Positions 19,617 through 30,966 of a stretch of DNA of 64,000 nucleotides are shown here, in pieces. The DNA is taken from positions 1 through 64,000 of the forward strand of contig JABFQW010000015.1 in the NCBI GenBank assembly GCA_013141455.1. Reading direction: 5' to 3'. The translations under genes and the position numbers were made by a program. The notes under the pieces are model-generated. The model saw nothing but the letters and a program-made list of their open reading frames with translations, did not search any database and had not been told where the DNA came from. Position 1 is the stretch's first letter, and every line of letters begins with the position of its first letter. Source of the stretch: Bacteroidales bacterium. Lineage in GTDB: Bacteria; Bacteroidota; Bacteroidia; Bacteroidales; F082.

Positions 19617-21101
19617 ATGCTCAAACAAGGATTACAACAGAAACTGTTACAAAAGCTATCACCTCAGCAGATATTGCTGATGAAGTTGCTGCAGATTCCG
19701 TCGATGGCCTTAGAGCAACGCATCAAACAGGAGATTGAAGAAAACCCGGCCCTCGAAGTGGAAGAAATATCAGAGGCTGAAGAAACACCCGATGATGATT
19801 TTGAAGCCGATGTTGATACCGATGATGATTATGAGGGCGATGATGACTACGATAGCACCGATGATGAGTTCGGGTTCGAAGATTATATTGAAGACGATGA
19901 TGTGCCCAACTACAAATTGAATGCCAACAACAACAGCCCCGATGATTCTCATTATGAAGCGCCCTCATCGAGTGAGCCAAGTTTTCAGGAGTTGTTGATT
20001 CAACAATTGAGCTACCGTGTTCTTGACGAAAGAAAAAATAAAATTGCACTCTATATCATAGGTAATCTCGACGATTCGGGCTATCTGTCGCGCCCACTCG
20101 ATGCCATGACCGATGACCTGCTTTTTAATACCAACCTGAAAACGACTAAAAAAGAACTTCAGGAGGTATTGTTTATCATCCAGGAATTTGATCCACCCGG
20201 CGTTGGGGCACGTAATCTGCAGGAATGCCTGCTCATACAGCTCAAACGAAAACAAAATGAAGCTCCTGAAACGAATTATAAACTACCGATTCAGATCATC
20301 GAAAGGTTTTTTAATGAATTCACAAAAAAACACTACGATAAAATCATTAAACGGGCAAATATTACCGAAGCTGAACTGAAAGAGGCACTCAACGAAATAC
20401 TGAATCTCAATCCAAAACCAGGTACCACTTCGGAAGACAACACAAGCGGAAGCCATTATGTAATACCCGATTTTATTGTGTATAACCACAATGGCGAACT
20501 TGAACTTTCGCTGAGTAGCCGTAATGCACCCGAATTACGCATCAGCCGGCATTTTATGGAAATGATACAGATGTATTCTGAAACGAAGACACATAAAGGC
20601 AATAAAGAGGCGCTCAATTTTGCCAAAGCAAAAATTGATTCGGCAAAATGGTTCATCGATGCCATACAGCAACGGCAAAACACCTTGATTATCACGATGA
20701 ATGCCATCATGAATTATCAGAAAAAATACTTTCTTACCGGCGATGAAACCACGCTTCGTCCAATGATACTGAAAGATATTGCCGAAGTGGTGAACCTCGA
20801 TATTTCGACCATTTCACGCGTTGCCAACAGCAAATATGTTCAAACTCCATTCGGTACATTTCTGTTGAAAAGTTTCTTCAGCGAATCGATGCAGAATGAA
20901 GAAGGCGAAGAGATCTCGACCCGCGAAATAAAAAAAATACTGAGCGACTGTATCTCAGCCGAAGAAAAAGGGAAACCGCTTACCGACGAACAACTCATGG
21001 TTATCCTGAAAGAAAAAGGCTATGCTATTGCACGGCGTACAGTGGCAAAATATCGCGAGCAATTGAATATTTCCGTGGCAAGACTTCGCAAAGAGTTATA
21101 A
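19617..21101 (+). CDS. rpoN: RNA polymerase sigma-54 factor
   Basis: 494 aa; N-terminal LKQGLQQKLLQKLSPQQILLMKLLQIP, acidic region II, C-terminal RPON box-like AIARRTVAKYREQLNI. Confidence 0.97.
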   Translation: MLKQGLQQKLLQKLSPQQILLMKLLQIPSMALEQRIKQEIEENPALEVEEISEAEETPDDDFEADVDTDDDYEGDDDYDSTDDEFGFEDYIEDDDVPNYKLNANNNSPDDSHYEAPSSSEPSFQELLIQQLSYRVLDERKNKIALYIIGNLDDSGYLSRPLDAMTDDLLFNTNLKTTKKELQEVLFIIQEFDPPGVGARNLQECLLIQLKRKQNEAPETNYKLPIQIIERFFNEFTKKHYDKIIKRANITEAELKEALNEILNLNPKPGTTSEDNTSGSHYVIPDFIVYNHNGELELSLSSRNAPELRISRHFMEMIQMYSETKTHKGNKEALNFAKAKIDSAKWFIDAIQQRQNTLIITMNAIMNYQKKYFLTGDETTLRPMILKDIAEVVNLDISTISRVANSKYVQTPFGTFLLKSFFSESMQNEEGEEISTREIKKILSDCISAEEKGKPLTDEQLMVILKEKGYAIARRTVAKYREQLNISVARLRKEL

Positions 21102-21743
21102 ATGAGCGAATTAAATCCTCCTACGCTTCGATTCGAACATACTGCTGCCAAAGGCTTATCGGTGATCCTGCATCCAATATTGCTTCCATCCTGGTTATAC
21201 TTATCACTGATTTTTTTCACACCTTCCTATATTCTTCAGATACCGCCCGGAATGGAATGGGTGTTGGCTGCTTTCATTTTCATTTTGACATTTATCTTTC
21301 CATCGGTGGTAATGCTGCTGTTGGTAAAACTCAGGATGATAAGCTCCATAACACTCACCGAAAGGATTGAAAGGAACGGGCCAATCCTGATTTCGGCCAT
21401 CTTCTTTTTCCTTACGTATTACTTTTTGAACTATTTCGGTTTTATTCCCGTTTTCGGCTATTATCTGTTGTGTGCCACAAGCATTTCGTTATTGACAATG
21501 ATGATCAATTCGGTTTGGAAAATAAGTTTGCACGCCACCGGACATGGCGCCACACTGGCGACTTATCTCAGTTTAGCCATGATAGTCGAAATCCCGATGG
21601 GTTTGATTGCATTCGCGATGGTTGCCGGCGGTCTCACCGCAACTGCACGGCTCAGGTTACAGGCACATACGCAGGCAGAGGTTTACACCGGTTACCTGCT
21701 TGGCTTTGTAACGATGATGTTACTTTTCAGGATAATTTCGTGA
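21102..21743 (+). CDS. PAP2-like integral membrane protein
   Basis: 213 aa, multiple TM; HATGHGATLATY motif and C-terminal HTQAEVYTGYLLG. Confidence 0.65.
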   Translation: MSELNPPTLRFEHTAAKGLSVILHPILLPSWLYLSLIFFTPSYILQIPPGMEWVLAAFIFILTFIFPSVVMLLLVKLRMISSITLTERIERNGPILISAIFFFLTYYFLNYFGFIPVFGYYLLCATSISLLTMMINSVWKISLHATGHGATLATYLSLAMIVEIPMGLIAFAMVAGGLTATARLRLQAHTQAEVYTGYLLGFVTMMLLFRIIS

Positions 21744-21795
21744 ATTTTAATGTTGATATCCCTTAGGAAATCATGTTGGATTACAGCAAATTCAA

Positions 21796-22479
21796 TTAGA
21801 ACGGACTGATTGTCAATCCAATAGAAAGTGGTTTAAATTCAGGACCGGCACTTTGTTTGAATGTACGTCCAATCTGATAGTAGCCAAAAACACTCACCCA
21901 TTTATATCCGATTCGTAGTGTTGGCCCGTAAGTATATTTTTCAAGCGAATTGATGCGTTTGTGTTTTTCATAAACCCTTGGTCCTGTAGCTGCTATATCA
22001 CCGATATATTTTTCCTTGCTGTCGATCAACAAGCCCATTTTAAAGCCAATGCCCAATTTCCATTTATTGTCGAATTTGAAGCGCAATTCGGCAGGGATTT
22101 CCAAATAAACCAAATTGATTTTTGATCTTTTATAATTATATTTTATTGGACTAAAAACGATGGTAGTAGCATATACAGTGTCAATGCGCGTGTTTGAATA
22201 CAAATTATGCGATCTGATTCCAAGGCCAATGGCGAAAACATGCGGTGTTTTACCCAAATCAAAATTATAGGACCCAAACACGTTAAAACCCGGATTAAGC
22301 GCCGCCGGAGTGTAATCAGCTGGAATTCTTGTCACAAAGTCAGTATAAATATCAAAACCAACGGTATATTTCTTACTGGTTTTATCTGTTATTATCTGTG
22401 CCTGAATGGCTCCAATTAATAATAACAAGCTGATAATCAAACCGGTTCTTTTCATAGATTTTGGTATTTTTGGATTCAA
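21796..22479 (-). CDS. Outer-membrane beta-barrel protein
   Basis: 227 aa; signal peptide, alternating strands, C-terminal LSIGLTISPF. Confidence 0.7.
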   Translation of the reverse strand: MNPKIPKSMKRTGLIISLLLLIGAIQAQIITDKTSKKYTVGFDIYTDFVTRIPADYTPAALNPGFNVFGSYNFDLGKTPHVFAIGLGIRSHNLYSNTRIDTVYATTIVFSPIKYNYKRSKINLVYLEIPAELRFKFDNKWKLGIGFKMGLLIDSKEKYIGDIAATGPRVYEKHKRINSLEKYTYGPTLRIGYKWVSVFGYYQIGRTFKQSAGPEFKPLSIGLTISPF

Positions 22480-22619
22480 AATTAAGTTATCGCCTACAAA
22501 AGTACGAAATATCAGGCGACAAAATCCAAATCGACTCAGTCGTACCGGGCAATTGCTTTAATTTTTGTTAAATCAAATCACACAACTCACCAAAACAGGG
22601 GTGATGGGTTCATCGTATT

Positions 22620-23228
22620 CTATTTATGAACCATCTCATCGAGCAATTTATGCATCGGTTTACTGTTCCACTTAGCCGCTCCCCTTTTTTCGATTACGAT
22701 TTTATTATCGGGACTTACCACAAATGTTGCCGGGATAGTGCTGGTACCAAATATTTCAGGTGTTGATGACTGTATGAAATAAACCGGCAGGTCATAGTTT
22801 TTCTGTTTCATGAAAGCCCTGACTGTTTCGGGCGATTCATCTGTAATCAAAAGAAAAACAACATCATCGCGATAGGCAAGATAAAGATCCATTATTTCGG
22901 GGAGTTCTGCCACACACGGAGGGCACCAGGTTGCCCAGAAGTTTATAAAAATTGGCTTCCCGGCAAAATCACTGAATTGAAATGCTTCGCCCTCCAATGA
23001 AATCAACTGCCATTTCGAGGCATCGGCTGTAACAAATTTCTGTTCATTTGCTTTCACTTTTTCGGGGGCAACCGAGATGATACGTATCATGAAAGCGCTG
23101 ATTTCCCTGCGGGAGGCCGGTATCAGCATCGCTATCAAAAACATAACAAAAACAACATCACTTATCTTTCCAGTTATGGATTTCCGGGTTTTCCAGGCGA
23201 TCCATTTCTTACGAAAATACTCAATCAT
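22620..23228 (-). CDS. TlpA/ResA-like thioredoxin-family protein
   Basis: 202 aa; N-terminal TM; FINFWATWCPPCVAELPEI (CxxC). Confidence 0.92.
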   Translation of the reverse strand: MIEYFRKKWIAWKTRKSITGKISDVVFVMFLIAMLIPASRREISAFMIRIISVAPEKVKANEQKFVTADASKWQLISLEGEAFQFSDFAGKPIFINFWATWCPPCVAELPEIMDLYLAYRDDVVFLLITDESPETVRAFMKQKNYDLPVYFIQSSTPEIFGTSTIPATFVVSPDNKIVIEKRGAAKWNSKPMHKLLDEMVHK

Positions 23229-23262
23229 TCAGGATAATTTTAATGAGGCACAATTAACTGTA

Positions 23263-23685
23263 TTACAGTAACCTTTGAAGTGCTATCCTTTGGTCGAGCA
23301 AATTATCTATTTCAGCTTCAGTAAGTGCCGGATTGGTCAATAACTCATCAATCTTTTTTATATCGAGCTCTTTATCAGATACTTTATCAGATACAGCATC
23401 TGGCGATTCAATGGCAATAGCTGATTCGAAAGCCTCCTCACCCAATTGCTCACGAAGCTGCCTGATAAACATAACAAGCATTTCTTTCATTGGCTCATTC
23501 ACCTGGTTTACCATCTCGAAGGATATCTGGTCGCGCATGGATTCATAATTCGACAAAAAAAGTTTTAACTGCTCAAGTTGAAACCGGTTCATCCCGGGCA
23601 TATCTTCAATCGGGTGTTTCTCGACGAGACGTTTGAATAATCTGAAAAGCTCGTCTATATTTTTTTTAAAATCGTCATTTTCCAT
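23263..23685 (-). CDS. Hypothetical protein
   Basis: 140 aa ORF, strand-consistent with neighbours; no recognised motif. Confidence 0.6.
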   Translation of the reverse strand: MENDDFKKNIDELFRLFKRLVEKHPIEDMPGMNRFQLEQLKLFLSNYESMRDQISFEMVNQVNEPMKEMLVMFIRQLREQLGEEAFESAIAIESPDAVSDKVSDKELDIKKIDELLTNPALTEAEIDNLLDQRIALQRLL

Positions 23686-23752
23686 TTTCGAAAGTTTTGA
23701 TCAGATATCAATACACAATAATCATGCAAATAATTATAAATCTGATTTTCAG

Positions 23753-24331
23753 CTACGATTTCGAGAGAAATCCAGGCAAAAAGGATTTATTCGCCGATGC
23801 CCTGAAATAACCTTCATTCACCTGTTGCACCTCTTCAACTGTATAAAAGGCATGTGGATTCGACTGATTGATAATGCGAAGGGCATCCTGTAAATCTTTT
23901 CTTTTCATGGTACTGAATAGTATTTTCACCGGGCCATCTTTCCCTTCCGCATCAGCGATGGTAACTCCATAATTGGCCTCACGGAGACGTTGAATCAATT
24001 CATTCGTACTCGTTTTGGCAATAATACGAATGATAACCGTACCCAATGTCATCTTCTCAACGAGGATGATCCCAATATAGTTTCCGGCAGCGAAGCCTAA
24101 ACCATAACCGATATAACTCATAAAATTGTCGAGATTTTTCATGATCTGGCCGATAGCGACCAACCAGATCACCACCTCAAAAAAACCAAGTATTGGGGCA
24201 ATTTTTTTATAGCCTCTTGCCACAAAAATCATTCGTATGGTGTTGATTGTCACATCCATGATGCGCGCCATGGCGATCAGGAGCGGTAATACTACCCAGA
24301 AATAAAAATCGGATTGCAGGAATTCTGACAT
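23753..24331 (-). CDS. DUF2179/DUF5698 family membrane protein (UPF0316-like)
   Basis: 192 aa; DVTINTIRMIFVARGYKKIAPILGFFEVVIWLVAIGQIM; C-terminal DUF2179-like region. Confidence 0.85.
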   Translation of the reverse strand: MSEFLQSDFYFWVVLPLLIAMARIMDVTINTIRMIFVARGYKKIAPILGFFEVVIWLVAIGQIMKNLDNFMSYIGYGLGFAAGNYIGIILVEKMTLGTVIIRIIAKTSTNELIQRLREANYGVTIADAEGKDGPVKILFSTMKRKDLQDALRIINQSNPHAFYTVEEVQQVNEGYFRASANKSFLPGFLSKS

Positions 24332-24365
24332 CTGACTATGATTTGATAGTTGAACAAAATTAAAC

Positions 24366-24393
24366 TAAAAAGCCCCGAAATTCGGGGCTTTCT
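24366..24393. terminator. Rho-independent terminator (likely bidirectional shape)
   Basis: AAAGCCCCGAAATTCGGGGCTTT. Confidence 0.85.
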
Positions 24394-24418
24394 AAGTATT
24401 TATTTCATTTCCATTGAT

Positions 24419-25954
24419 TTACAACGGAATATTTCCATGCTTCTTAGCCGGATTGCTCTTCGATTTGGTTCGCGTCATTTCTAATGCCTGAATCAGTTTC
24501 AAACGGGTCTGACGCGGTAAAATAATTTCATCGATATATCCCAATGCAGCGGCTTTGTAAGGACTTGCAAAAGTCTTGCGGTAATCGTCAATTGCTTCTT
24601 TCCGTTGCTCGTCGCTTAATTTATTCTTGTAAATGATATTCACTGCGCCTTCGGGTCCCATCACAGCGATTTCGGCAGTCGGGAATGCATAATTGATGTC
24701 AGCTCCAATGTGCTTGCTCGACATCACATCATACGCTCCACCATAAGCTTTTCGGGTGATCACGGTAATTTTCGGAACAGTCGCCTCGGCAAATGCATAC
24801 AGTAATTTAGCGCCATGTTTGATGATACCTCCAAACTCCTGCACCGTACCCGGTAAAAATCCCGGAACATCTTCAAACGTGATGAGCGGAATATTGAAAG
24901 CATCGCAGAAACGCACGAAACGGGCAGCTTTTATTGAACTATCGATATCGAGCACACCTGCCAGAATTGCAGGTTGGTTAGCCACGATACCCACCGGTTT
25001 TCCATTTAAACGTGCGAATCCGATGATGATATTTTTTGCATAATAGGGTTGAATCTCGAAGAAATTGCGGTCATCGATCACACGGGTGATGATATCGTGC
25101 ATATCGTATGGCTTATTTGGATCATCAGGAACAATGGTATCAAGGTCTTCCTCTTCGCGGTATTGATTATCAGTACAAACTTTTACCGGCGGGTCTTCCA
25201 TATTGTTCGATGGCAGAAAACTCATCAGTTCGCGGAGCATCATCATGGCCTGTTCATCGTTTTCGGCCATCAAATGGGCAACACCGCTCTTGCTGTTGTG
25301 CGTCATGGCACCACCAAGGTCCTCTTTTGTCACCTCTTCATGGGTAACGGTCTTAATCACATCGGGACCCGTTACAAACATATAGGAGGTGTTCTTTACC
25401 ATCATAATAAAATCGGTGATGGCCGGTGAATATACGGCGCCACCGGCACATGGTCCCAATATTGCCGAGATTTGAGGCACCACACCTGATGACATCACAT
25501 TCCGGTAAAAAATATCGGCATAGCCACCCAGGCTCTCAACACCTTCCTGAATACGGGCTCCGCCTGAATCGTTTAATCCGATAACCGGCGCACCCATTTT
25601 CATGGCTAAATCCATAATTTTCACGATTTTATCAGCGTTTGCCCGGCTCAATGAACCACCAAATACTGTAAAATCCTGGGCAAAGACATACATCAGCCTA
25701 CCGTCAATTTTCCCGTAGCCTGAAACAACGCCATCGCCAAGGAATTTCTGCTTGTCCATATCGAAATCGGTAGAACGATGGGTTACGAATTTGTCGATTT
25801 CGACAAAAGTATTCGGATCGAGAAGGTCAACGATACGTTCACGGGCTGTCTTACGGCCCGCGTTATGTTGTTTCACAATCCTGTCTTCACCTCCGCCTAA
25901 TTCGGCCAGACGGCAGTTTTCTTCTAAGAGTTCAAATTTGTTATCTGATGACAT
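24419..25954 (-). CDS. Acyl-CoA (propionyl-CoA-type) carboxylase, carboxyltransferase subunit
   Basis: 511 aa; [61 protein letters not shown]. Confidence 0.95.
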   Translation of the reverse strand: MSSDNKFELLEENCRLAELGGGEDRIVKQHNAGRKTARERIVDLLDPNTFVEIDKFVTHRSTDFDMDKQKFLGDGVVSGYGKIDGRLMYVFAQDFTVFGGSLSRANADKIVKIMDLAMKMGAPVIGLNDSGGARIQEGVESLGGYADIFYRNVMSSGVVPQISAILGPCAGGAVYSPAITDFIMMVKNTSYMFVTGPDVIKTVTHEEVTKEDLGGAMTHNSKSGVAHLMAENDEQAMMMLRELMSFLPSNNMEDPPVKVCTDNQYREEEDLDTIVPDDPNKPYDMHDIITRVIDDRNFFEIQPYYAKNIIIGFARLNGKPVGIVANQPAILAGVLDIDSSIKAARFVRFCDAFNIPLITFEDVPGFLPGTVQEFGGIIKHGAKLLYAFAEATVPKITVITRKAYGGAYDVMSSKHIGADINYAFPTAEIAVMGPEGAVNIIYKNKLSDEQRKEAIDDYRKTFASPYKAAALGYIDEIILPRQTRLKLIQALEMTRTKSKSNPAKKHGNIPL

Positions 25955-25986
25955 GTTATTTGGTTTATGTTGATCAGTAAAATCGT

Positions 25987-26493
25987 TTATTCAATTACCA
26001 CCATGGGTTGATCGCCATTAACGGTATCGCCCTCTTTCACAAGGATTCGTTTAATTTTCCGGTCTTGTTTTACCTTATACTCGCTTTCCATTTTCATGGC
26101 CGAAACAATTACAACCGTTTCACCAGCTTTCACCAGATCGCCTTCTTTAAACAGGATTTTGACAACCTTACCTGGCATAGGCGATGATATAACATTCTGG
26201 TCTTCACCTTCATCCTTGCGACGGTTCATCAGGTATTTGGTTTCGGCATCTATAATTTCAACTTCATAGGTCTCATACAGCGTATTTACATGATAACTTT
26301 TACTGTTTTTTGCTTCAACCAACTCAACATTAAACGAGCGGCAATCATGTAAAATACTGTAAACACCTTTGTCAACCTCCACAATGTCTAATTCATAGCA
26401 TCGCTTGTCAATAAGAATAGAGAATTTGTTTCCCTCACGGCTGAGCACCTCAATGTTCGAAATGCGGTCATTTATTTTAATTTCGTATGACAT
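25987..26493 (-). CDS. Biotin carboxyl carrier protein-like subunit
   Basis: 168 aa; [16 protein letters not shown]...[14 protein letters not shown] (biotinylation AMKM). Confidence 0.95.
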   Translation of the reverse strand: MSYEIKINDRISNIEVLSREGNKFSILIDKRCYELDIVEVDKGVYSILHDCRSFNVELVEAKNSKSYHVNTLYETYEVEIIDAETKYLMNRRKDEGEDQNVISSPMPGKVVKILFKEGDLVKAGETVVIVSAMKMESEYKVKQDRKIKRILVKEGDTVNGDQPMVVIE

Positions 26494-26514
26494 TGTTATC
26501 TAATGTATTAATAA

Positions 26515-28026
26515 TTAAAAACGTAAGGCTGAACGCTTTCTTCCAAAGTCTTTCCAGTTATTACCCAACTGCTGCTTTGTATTTGGTTCGGTTTGAAGTG
26601 ACTCGAGTTTGGTGATATAATCGACAAAAGCGGCAATGGCTGCCATATCGATGCTACGTTCGGTGCTCGTGTTTTGCTTTTTCAGATACTGTTGATTTTC
26701 TTCAATAAAATGGGTATTGTACCGCCCTTTGATAAAGTCAGGCACTTCCAGAATACGGTGCAGATAAGGGATTGACGTTTTTATTCCGGTGATTTTGTAG
26801 GCAAACAAGGCGCGTTTCATCCGTGCGATGGCCTCATCACGTGTTTCGGCCCAAACAATCAGTTTTGAGATCATCGGGTCGTAATACATTGGTATTTCGT
26901 AACCTTTATAAACATAACCGTCATGACGTACTCCTAATCCCAAAGGTTCGCGTATATGTTTGATCACACCCGGACTTGGCATAAAATTGTTGTCAGGATC
27001 TTCGGCGTAGATGCGCATCTCGATCGCATGACCGGTCTGTTTCAAATCTTCCTGTTTGAAAGCAAGTGGTAAGCCATTGGCAACATTGATCTGTTGTTTC
27101 ACCAGATCGACACCCACTACGCGCTCGGTGATAGGATGCTCCACCTGAAGCCTGGTATTCATTTCGAGGAAATAGTAATTCAAATTGTCATCAACGATAA
27201 ACTCGATGGTGCCTGCACCGTAATAGTTCACCGCTCTGGCAGCGGCAACGGCATCAGCACCCATTTTCATCCTGACTTCCTGTGTCATGATCGGCGATGG
27301 CGTTTCCTCAACCACTTTCTGATGACGGCGTTGTACCGAACATTCGCGTTCAAAAAGATGGACGATATTTCCATGCTTATCACCGAGTATCTGAAATTCG
27401 ATATGATGAGGCGACGAGATATATTTTTCAATATACACGGCATCATCCCCAAAGGCCGCCTTGGCCTCCGATTTTGCGCCACTTATCGCGCTGATAATGT
27501 CTTCTTCATTCTTAACAAGACGCATGCCTTTACCACCGCCACCAGCACTCGCTTTGATCATTACCGGCAACCCGATTTTCATGATGACATCGATAGCCGT
27601 TTTAATATCGTGAATGGGCTCGGTTGTGCCCGGAACCACCGGTACACCGGCAGCTATCATCGTTTTTCGGGCTGTAATCTTATCTCCCATCGTATCGATG
27701 GCATAAGGTGAAGGTCCAATGAAAATAATACCTTCTTTTTCGCACATCCTGGCGAAATCGGCGTTTTCCGATAAAAAACCATATCCGGGGTGGATGGCAT
27801 CGGCGCCGGTTAATTTTGCAGCCTCAATAATTTTATCTTTTCGCAAATAACTTTCCGATGAGGGAGCAGGTCCGATGCAAACCGCATCATCGGCATAGCG
27901 TACATGCATGGATTTTCGATCGACTTCAGAGTAAACAGCAACGGATTCGATGCCTAATTCGCGACATGATCGCATTACCCTGACTGCAATTTCTCCCCTG
28001 TTTGCAACCAAAACTTTCTTTATCAT
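26515..28026 (-). CDS. Biotin carboxylase subunit of acyl-CoA carboxylase
   Basis: 503 aa; KVLVANRGEIAVRVMRSCRELGI, KASAGGGGKGMR, ECSVQRRHQKVVEE, FLEMNTRLQVEHPITE. Confidence 0.96.
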   Translation of the reverse strand: MIKKVLVANRGEIAVRVMRSCRELGIESVAVYSEVDRKSMHVRYADDAVCIGPAPSSESYLRKDKIIEAAKLTGADAIHPGYGFLSENADFARMCEKEGIIFIGPSPYAIDTMGDKITARKTMIAAGVPVVPGTTEPIHDIKTAIDVIMKIGLPVMIKASAGGGGKGMRLVKNEEDIISAISGAKSEAKAAFGDDAVYIEKYISSPHHIEFQILGDKHGNIVHLFERECSVQRRHQKVVEETPSPIMTQEVRMKMGADAVAAARAVNYYGAGTIEFIVDDNLNYYFLEMNTRLQVEHPITERVVGVDLVKQQINVANGLPLAFKQEDLKQTGHAIEMRIYAEDPDNNFMPSPGVIKHIREPLGLGVRHDGYVYKGYEIPMYYDPMISKLIVWAETRDEAIARMKRALFAYKITGIKTSIPYLHRILEVPDFIKGRYNTHFIEENQQYLKKQNTSTERSIDMAAIAAFVDYITKLESLQTEPNTKQQLGNNWKDFGRKRSALRF

Positions 28027-28414
28027 ATTCTCGGGTTAAATTGTTGTTATTCAGTAAGATTCCAAAATATCAGACCTTCAAAAAAGCCCGTAAAGATATA
28101 CAATTTCTTTTATAACGGTATTTCGGGATGAATTAAGTTCAGTTAACCCGCGCAGGTATAATCATCGTATCCATTCGTCCATTTTTCATGATAAGTCGCT
28201 GTATAGCCAGGATCTCATGTCCGAATAAATGTCTTAATCAGGTAGCTGTGAAAAAGCCGGATCAATCCTATTTCACAGGGACGAGGCGCTTCGATGATCA
28301 TGAAAATTTGAAATAATAAGCAATATTGGTTGGTTACGCCCGATTCATGTTCCATCAATTGCCACTTTCGAAATTCGACCTGATATTCAACTTTGATCAT
28401 TCCTTAAAAACATT

Positions 28415-28422
28415 TAACTTTG
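28415..28422 (+). promoter_or_regulatory. -7 box TAACTTTG upstream of the hybrid kinase
   Basis: Matches TAnnTTTG. Confidence 0.45.
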
Positions 28423-28438
28423 TTCTGAGATTAATACT

Positions 28439-30304
28439 ATGAATAAATTCCTTTTACTACTTATCTTCATTGTATTTTGCATGAGTGGCGCGACCTACCC
28501 ACAGTCGGGGACCATCGCCATAAAAATAGATAGCCTCGAAGTCGCACTGAAAACGGCCGATCGTAATCAGCAGGCAAAAATCATGATGCAGATTGTTGAC
28601 CTATCGGCGCAGATTGCTCCCGAAATGGCTTTTACCTACGCGAACCATTTGTTAAATTCGGATATTGGATCAACCGATCAATCCTTAAAATTGAGGGCAG
28701 CAAACTTTTTGGTATCCTATTACGAAAGAAATGGAAAAATGGATTCGGCTGTTTATTATTTGAATCTTTCAGAAGATTTCCTGCAAAAATCTATCAATCA
28801 ACAGTTTACCTCAGATGATCTTTCGTTAAAAGAAATCGTTTCGAGGAATTCCGGAATTGAAAAACCGTCATCGGCCGAAGACAATTCCAATACCCTTATA
28901 TTACTTATTTCAGCCACTTTTTTAATGGCCTCAATGGCAATGTTAATCAGCCTGAGAAAAAAGAAGAAACAACAAGATGCTGAAGCAGCCCACTTACATG
29001 CCGAAATTGAATCTCTGAAAACAAAGATTCATGAAAGTGAAATGCATACTGAATCAGAAATCAACAAAAGAACTGCTGAACTGAACGAAAAACTTTCGCA
29101 AAGCAAATCGAAAGGATTGGAACTAAAAATCGCACTGAAAAAAGCTGAAGATGCCAATTACCTGAAAAATGCATTTCTTGGTATCATCAGCCATCAGATC
29201 AGGACTCCCCTGAATGGGATTATTGGCTTCTCGAGCCTGTTACAGACCGAGTTGTCACTGCTCGAAAACAAAACATTGTACGAATATGCTGAAGGTATCG
29301 AACAAAGTGGTGACCGTTTGCTTAACCTTCTCAACAACATTATCGATATCAGCAAACTTGAGGCAAATGATATTGAACTTGAGTTTCATCCCTGTAATAT
29401 CGATGAGATCATCAATAACATCTTTGAGCTTTATGTTTTTTCGGCAAACGAAAAAGGATTAGCTTTCAAGTCGAAACTTACCGAAACGCCACCTGTGATA
29501 GCCGACAATGCAAAACTGATGCGCGTTATCCATATCATTGTTGACAACGCGATCAAATACACCAATGCGGGATTTGTAAATATCACAACAGGTTTTGTTC
29601 CCGACACCAATGAAGTAATGATCCGGGTGAAGGATACTGGCGTTGGAATTGAGGCTTCGTATCAGGAACATTTGTTTGAGGCATTCCGCCAGGAAAGCAG
29701 CGGATTCAGCCGTTCGTATCAGGGAGCCGGTCTTGGGTTGCCTCTTGCAAAACGTCTGCTCGATTTAATGCACGGCCGTATTGAAATAAACAGTATGCAC
29801 AATGTTGGAACCACCATTGATATTTTTATTCCTTCTGAAAAGACATTATTGATTACCAAATCTACTGGAGACCGTCAGAATGTGATTAGTACAGCACCGG
29901 GAAAACTTGATATTTTCATTGTTGAGGATGATCGTATGAACCGGATGGTTCTCCAAAAGATTCTGCAAAAAACCGGACAGGTTACCGTTGCTGTTGATGG
30001 CAATGAAACCATGAAAATAATCAGCGAAAGGTATAAAAAAGGACATATATTTCAGGTGATGCTATTCGATATTAACCTGCCATCGCCCTGGGACGGAATA
30101 AAGCTGATGCAGGCCATACGCGCCGATTACAAAGAATACCGTTTCATTCCTTTTATTGCCCAAACGGCTTACGCAATGTCGGGCGATCGTGAGAAAATGC
30201 TGGAAGCCGGTTTCGATGATTATCTGGCAAAACCGATAAATAAAAACGAGCTGATGACGATCATCAGGAACCAGCTTGAGAAATTTAAAGGTATCAATAC
30301 CTGA
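28439..30304 (+). CDS. Hybrid sensor histidine kinase/response regulator
   Basis: 621 aa; signal peptide, TM, HisKA FLGIISHQIRTPLNGIIGF, HATPase (VDNAIKYT, VKDTGVGIE, GAGLGLPLAKRL), C-terminal receiver (IFIVEDDRMNR, LFDINLP, LAKP). Confidence 0.95.
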   Translation: MNKFLLLLIFIVFCMSGATYPQSGTIAIKIDSLEVALKTADRNQQAKIMMQIVDLSAQIAPEMAFTYANHLLNSDIGSTDQSLKLRAANFLVSYYERNGKMDSAVYYLNLSEDFLQKSINQQFTSDDLSLKEIVSRNSGIEKPSSAEDNSNTLILLISATFLMASMAMLISLRKKKKQQDAEAAHLHAEIESLKTKIHESEMHTESEINKRTAELNEKLSQSKSKGLELKIALKKAEDANYLKNAFLGIISHQIRTPLNGIIGFSSLLQTELSLLENKTLYEYAEGIEQSGDRLLNLLNNIIDISKLEANDIELEFHPCNIDEIINNIFELYVFSANEKGLAFKSKLTETPPVIADNAKLMRVIHIIVDNAIKYTNAGFVNITTGFVPDTNEVMIRVKDTGVGIEASYQEHLFEAFRQESSGFSRSYQGAGLGLPLAKRLLDLMHGRIEINSMHNVGTTIDIFIPSEKTLLITKSTGDRQNVISTAPGKLDIFIVEDDRMNRMVLQKILQKTGQVTVAVDGNETMKIISERYKKGHIFQVMLFDINLPSPWDGIKLMQAIRADYKEYRFIPFIAQTAYAMSGDREKMLEAGFDDYLAKPINKNELMTIIRNQLEKFKGINT

Positions 30305-30509
30305 CCGTTTTCTTTGTTTTATTCGATTATCATGGCAATATTCTATTTTGATATGCTGAAAAAGTCCATAGTTTTGTGATATTCATGATTTAAGTTGTTT
30401 AATTTAGAACCTTATCATTTCTAAAAACCTTCGTAGGAAGAAAAGAAAACAATTCATTGACTTTATTACCTTATTATCAATCAATTAAGATGAAAATAGA
30501 ATATAATAA

Positions 30510-30566
30510 TAGTAACTATTCAGCCCTTGATTAATTAAATACAAAATTATAAATGCCACAGATTAC
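30510..30566. repeat. Solo terminal arm of the ~190-bp palindromic repeat family
   Basis: GTAACTATTCAGCCCTTGATTAATTAAATACAAAATTATAAATGCCACAGATT is nearly the reverse complement of 32240-32302. Confidence 0.75.
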
Positions 30567-30882
30567 CTTCGGTGAGAAAAGTTCACATATTTATCAAATT
30601 TTATCAGAAAACTTTACTTCCGTCAGAGAAAAATATTGAATCAAAATAAGGTAATAAGGTATGATTGAATACGATGACTCATCGCTACTAAGGTTAAAAT
30701 GAAATTAAAAATAAGGTTTCTGAAACATACTATTACGGTTTTCATGTACATCAAAATTTTAATTGATCCATTCTTACTCCCAGCACATCAAAATAATATT
30801 TAGCCATTATCATCTAAAAGCCGAACTGTTTGATTATTTTAGGTTATTTCAGTTTTCCAATCACGAAGGCATCGAAAATATG

Positions 30883-30890
30883 TAACTTTG
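30883..30890 (+). promoter_or_regulatory. -7 box TAACTTTG upstream of class II aldolase
   Basis: Matches TAnnTTTG. Confidence 0.45.
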
Positions 30891-30966
30891 CCGAAAATTA
30901 ATTTTAACCCAATATTCACAATTTAGTATTGTATATCAATTGATTAACAAAATAATTACTTAAATC

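Noticed and set aside
27094-27711. 205-aa plus-strand ORF opposite the biotin carboxylase gene
   Set aside because: Fully antisense to a strongly conserved gene; no recognisable motif; typical shadow ORF.
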